DNA of 9,709 nucleotides. Origin: a bacterium (lineage in GTDB: Bacteria > Spirochaetota > UBA4802 > UBA5550). Location of the stretch: contig JAAENB010001036.1 in assembly GCA_024224995.1 (NCBI GenBank), forward strand, positions 1 to 9,709, read 5' to 3'. The translations under genes were made by a program, and so were the position numbers. The notes under the pieces were generated by a model. The model did no database searches. It was not told the DNA's origin and worked only from the letters and a program-made list of their open reading frames with translations. Below, in pieces: positions 7,659 through 9,709 of the stretch; position 1 is the first letter of the stretch; each line of letters begins with the position of its first letter.

Positions 7659-7780
7659 TAATTCGGAATGTAAATTATGCCTGGCGTGATGCCTCTGCAG
7701 GTTGAGAGGCTGTTTGAGCAAAGCGAGTTCCGAACGTTCTGCGGAGGTATTGCGCCAGGCATAGTTTACATTCCGGGTTG
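7659..7780 (+). repeat. Long inverted repeat / structured RNA element upstream of miaB
   Basis: Bases 7659-7701 pair with 7738-7780 with no bulge or mismatch: 34 Watson-Crick and nine G-U pairs around a 36-base loop. The longest Watson-Crick runs are CGGAATGTAAA (7664-7674) and TATGCCTGGCG (7676-7686) with their partners. All nine non-canonical pairs are G-U when read as plus-strand RNA; on the other strand they would all be A-C. No U-tract follows, so it is not an ordinary terminator. The element begins 34 bases after the kinase stop and fills the centre of the 277-base gap 7626-7902. It may be a structured non-coding or leader RNA, or a REP/MITE-type palindrome. No reverse transcriptase or transposase gene is present nearby. 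Confidence 0.85.
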
Positions 7781-7805
7781 ATATACCTTATATATAATGC
7801 ATAAT
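7778..7805 (+). promoter_or_regulatory. Candidate promoter for miaB
   Basis: TTGATA (7778-7783), a 16-base spacer and CATAAT (7800-7805) form a reasonable sigma70-like promoter at the right border of the hairpin. A perfect TATAAT also lies at 7793-7798 but lacks a -35. A leader of about 90 bases would precede the miaB ATG. I see no SD immediately before that ATG. Confidence 0.4.
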
Positions 7806-7902
7806 TTCTATTTCGGTTCAACCTTGAATTCGGGTTCTCATCCTTTATGCCGTCATGAAAATGTATTGCAAAATAACTGCTGCCAATACTATATGACCCA
7901 CT

Positions 7903-9240
7903 ATGAATACTGCACAAAAAAAACTCTTTTATATAGAAACATTCGGATGCCAGATGAACAAGGGCGATTCCGAACTCATGTCGGTTTCCCTGAGAAACGA
8001 GGGATTCCTTCCTGCCGAAACCCCGAATGAGGCAGACATTGCCATTTTCAACACCTGCTCCGTGCGGCAGCATGCCGAAGACCGGGCCATGTCGCGCATA
8101 AAATCGACGAAACACGCGGTGCGTAAGCGTAAGGGGATCATTGTTATTACGGGATGTATGGCCCAGCGGGTTGGAGAAGACCTTGTTAGCAATAAAGTCG
8201 CCGATCTTGTAATTGGCCCCTATGAATCACCGAAAATAGGCGAAATTCTTTCTATTTACTTTAACGAAAAAAACAAAAATATATACCTGTCCCAGGATAT
8301 TAGTGATTTCACCGGGCGCATTAACGACAATCTTGCCGGGAACAAAGACACCCTGCCCTGGCATAAATGGGTCACGATTACTCACGGTTGTGAAAATTTT
8401 TGCGCGTATTGTATTGTTCCCTATGTAAGAGGCAAACTCATCTCGTTCAAATCCGAAACTATTCTCGATTATATATCCCTGCTGGCAGGGAACGGTATCA
8501 GGGAAATTACCCTGCTGGGGCAAAATGTTAACCAGTTTGGACAGGACAGCAATGATATCCCTTTTTATGAGCTTCTCGGCAAAACTGCCCAAATCGAAGG
8601 CGTGGAACGGGTCAACTTTCTTACCTCTCATCCGAAAGATTTTTCCGAAAATATTATCAGTGTTATAAAAGAACACAAGAACATTTCCCGGTCCATTCAC
8701 CTGCCGCTCCAGAGCGGTTCAAACAACACCCTTCAGGCCATGAACAGGAAATACAACAGGGAACAGTATTATACTATTTTTGAGTCAATAGACAAAAAGC
8801 TTGATGATTATTCATTAACCACAGATCTCATTGTAGGATTTCCCGGAGAATCGGAACAGGATTACGAAGATACCCTGACGGCAGTCCGGCACACCAGGTT
8901 CGATGATGCCTTTATGTATGCCTACTCTCCCCGCGAAGGTACTCCCGCGTTCAAACTACAGGAAACCCTTTCCAGAGATGAAAAAATAGCTCGTCTGAAT
9001 AATCTCATATCTATCCAGCGGGCTATCTCCAAAGAAAAACTGGAAGCACGGATCGGCAATACGGAAGAAGTGATCATTGAAAAAGTAAGCAAAAAATCAT
9101 CAGCCGAAGTTATGGGCAAAACCTTTTTCAACCACCCCGTTGTCCTCGCCGGCTCCAAACTCGACATCGGCAAAAAAATCCCCATTACAATAACCGGCAT
9201 TAATGGAGCCACTCTTACTGCCAAAAGGATCGATTCTTAA
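7903..9240 (+). CDS. miaB: tRNA-2-methylthio-N6-dimethylallyladenosine synthase MiaB
   Basis: This 445-residue radical-SAM methylthiotransferase adds the methylthio group to i6A at position 37 of tRNAs that read UNN codons. The N-terminal UPF0004 domain carries the three cysteines of the auxiliary cluster: C16 (ETFGCQMNKGDSE, 12-24), C52 (FNTCSVRQHAEDR) and C85 (ITGCMAQR). The radical-SAM motif is HGCENFCAYC (161-170) with C163, C167 and C170. Further family signatures are LLGQNVNQFG (204-213), HLPLQSGSN (266-274) and DLIVGFPGESEQDYEDT (308-324). The C-terminal part from about 377 is the TRAM RNA-binding domain. Length, GCQMN signature and overall layout fit MiaB better than RimO or MtaB. The start is placed six residues before the first conserved strand. 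The gene looks complete and intact. It is functionally unrelated to the signalling genes upstream. Confidence 0.96.
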   Translation: MNTAQKKLFYIETFGCQMNKGDSELMSVSLRNEGFLPAETPNEADIAIFNTCSVRQHAEDRAMSRIKSTKHAVRKRKGIIVITGCMAQRVGEDLVSNKVADLVIGPYESPKIGEILSIYFNEKNKNIYLSQDISDFTGRINDNLAGNKDTLPWHKWVTITHGCENFCAYCIVPYVRGKLISFKSETILDYISLLAGNGIREITLLGQNVNQFGQDSNDIPFYELLGKTAQIEGVERVNFLTSHPKDFSENIISVIKEHKNISRSIHLPLQSGSNNTLQAMNRKYNREQYYTIFESIDKKLDDYSLTTDLIVGFPGESEQDYEDTLTAVRHTRFDDAFMYAYSPREGTPAFKLQETLSRDEKIARLNNLISIQRAISKEKLEARIGNTEEVIIEKVSKKSSAEVMGKTFFNHPVVLAGSKLDIGKKIPITITGINGATLTAKRIDS

Positions 9241-9247
9241 CCAGTCC

Positions 9248-9474
9248 CACTTCGGCTCCTCCGGCAGAAACCGCTCCGGTGTCAGAGGCACTTCGGCTCC
9301 GCTCAGTGACCTACAAGCTCCTCCGGCGGAACCCGGACCGGTGTCAGAGGCACTTCGGCTCCGCTCAGTGACCTACAAGCTCCTCCGGCGGAAACCGGAC
9401 CGGTCTCAGAGGCACTTCGGCTCCGCTCAGTGACCTACAAGCTCCTCCGGCGGAACCCGGACCGGTCTCAGAGG
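9248..9474 (+). repeat. Tandem repeat array, 62-bp unit type (one 41-bp deletion copy plus three full copies)
   Basis: Full units start at 9289, 9351 and 9413, exactly 62 bases apart, each beginning with the imperfect palindrome CACTTCGGCTCCGCTCAGTG, whose ends CACT/AGTG are complementary. Each unit ends in a core of about 33 bases running from CTCC to CAGAGG. The first copy (9248-9288) is 41 bases long and lacks 21 bases, as expected from slippage between two GCTCC direct repeats. Because 62 is not a multiple of three and each full unit carries TGA in one plus-strand frame, this part is probably not coding. The array is clearly richer in G+C than the genes and begins eight bases after the miaB stop. 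Confidence 0.92.
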
Positions 9475-9709
9475 AACAACCAACTCCTTCGGCGGAAACC
9501 GCTCCGGTGTCAGAGGAACAACCAACTCCTTCGGCGGAAACCGCTCCGGTGTCAGAGGAACAACCAGCTCCTTCGGCGGAAACCGGACCGGTCTCAGAGG
9601 AACAACCAGCTCCTTCGGCGGAAACCACTCCGGTGTCAGAGGAACAACCAGCTCCTCCGGCGGAAACCACTCCGGTGTCAGAGGAACAACCAACTCCTTC
9701 GGCGGAAAC
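9475..9709 (+). repeat. Tandem repeat array, 42-bp unit type, continuing past the right edge
   Basis: Units start at 9475, 9517, 9559, 9601, 9643 and 9685 (last partial), exactly 42 bases apart. Each has a nine-base spacer AACAACCAA or AACAACCAG followed by the same core as the 62-bp units (CTCCTTCGGCGG... to CAGAGG). In one plus-strand frame the unit reads QPTPSAETAPVSEE with small changes. That frame is open from 9372 to the window end but has no ATG, GTG or TTG until inside the repeats, and no SD. Two minus-strand frames are also open to the edge, ending at stops 9365-9367 and 9427-9429. I therefore annotate DNA repeats and not a gene, but a repeat-rich coding region entering from the right on the minus strand cannot be excluded. 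Confidence 0.92.

Noticed and set aside
7659..7780. The hairpin as a retron msr-msd RNA or rho-independent terminator.
   Set aside because: No reverse transcriptase gene is present in the window, and no T-run follows the stem.
7797..8030. Plus-strand open frame across the miaB start that would encode a 77-residue protein.
   Set aside because: It has no recognisable motif, overlaps the well-supported miaB reading frame and crosses its promoter region. It is a shadow frame.
9248..9709. The right-hand array as a CRISPR array.
   Set aside because: Spacers are identical or near-identical between units, so the array is a plain tandem repeat, and no cas gene is visible.

Overview
The window looks like a signalling-rich stretch of a Gram-negative bacterium with moderate to low G+C, most plausibly a spirochaete. 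That assignment is inference. It rests on a 7TMR-DISM receptor kinase with a loose lipobox, a neighbouring serine/threonine kinase of the large kinase/ATPase/histidine-kinase type, A+T-rich sigma70-like promoters and weak Shine-Dalgarno sites. No rRNA, tRNA, CRISPR array, transposase or phage gene is visible.

Left block (1-3323, minus strand): a two-gene operon. The first gene encodes a 1016-residue membrane receptor that joins a 7TMR-DISM sensor to a classical HisKA kinase, a receiver domain and a second, LytS-type kinase module. Its stop overlaps by ATGA the start of a second gene that runs off the left edge. The visible 92 codons of that gene match the start of the 'trifunctional' Ser/Thr kinase/ATPase/histidine kinase family.

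Centre (3324-7625, plus strand): a divergent intergenic region with a repeated 10-bp motif leads into a secreted polysaccharide deacetylase. Next comes a REC-PAS-HisKA_3 histidine kinase with its own good promoter, then a NarL/LuxR-type response regulator, then a two-TM HisKA_2/HWE-family kinase with a long heptad coiled coil. The last three could form a phosphorelay: HWE kinase to the REC of the middle kinase, and HisKA_3 kinase to the NarL regulator. That wiring is inferred from gene order and domain types.

Right block (7626-9709): the intergenic region before miaB holds a 122-bp element that folds, as plus-strand RNA, into 43 uninterrupted base pairs in which every departure from Watson-Crick is a G-U pair. 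MiaB (tRNA ms2i6A37 methylthiotransferase) is complete. Starting eight bases after its stop codon, a G+C-rich tandem array runs to the right edge. It is built from one shared core with two alternative spacers, giving 62-bp units and then 42-bp units.

The most unusual items are the dual-kinase receptor with a degenerate second ATP lid, the wobble-only hairpin and the two-spacer repeat array.
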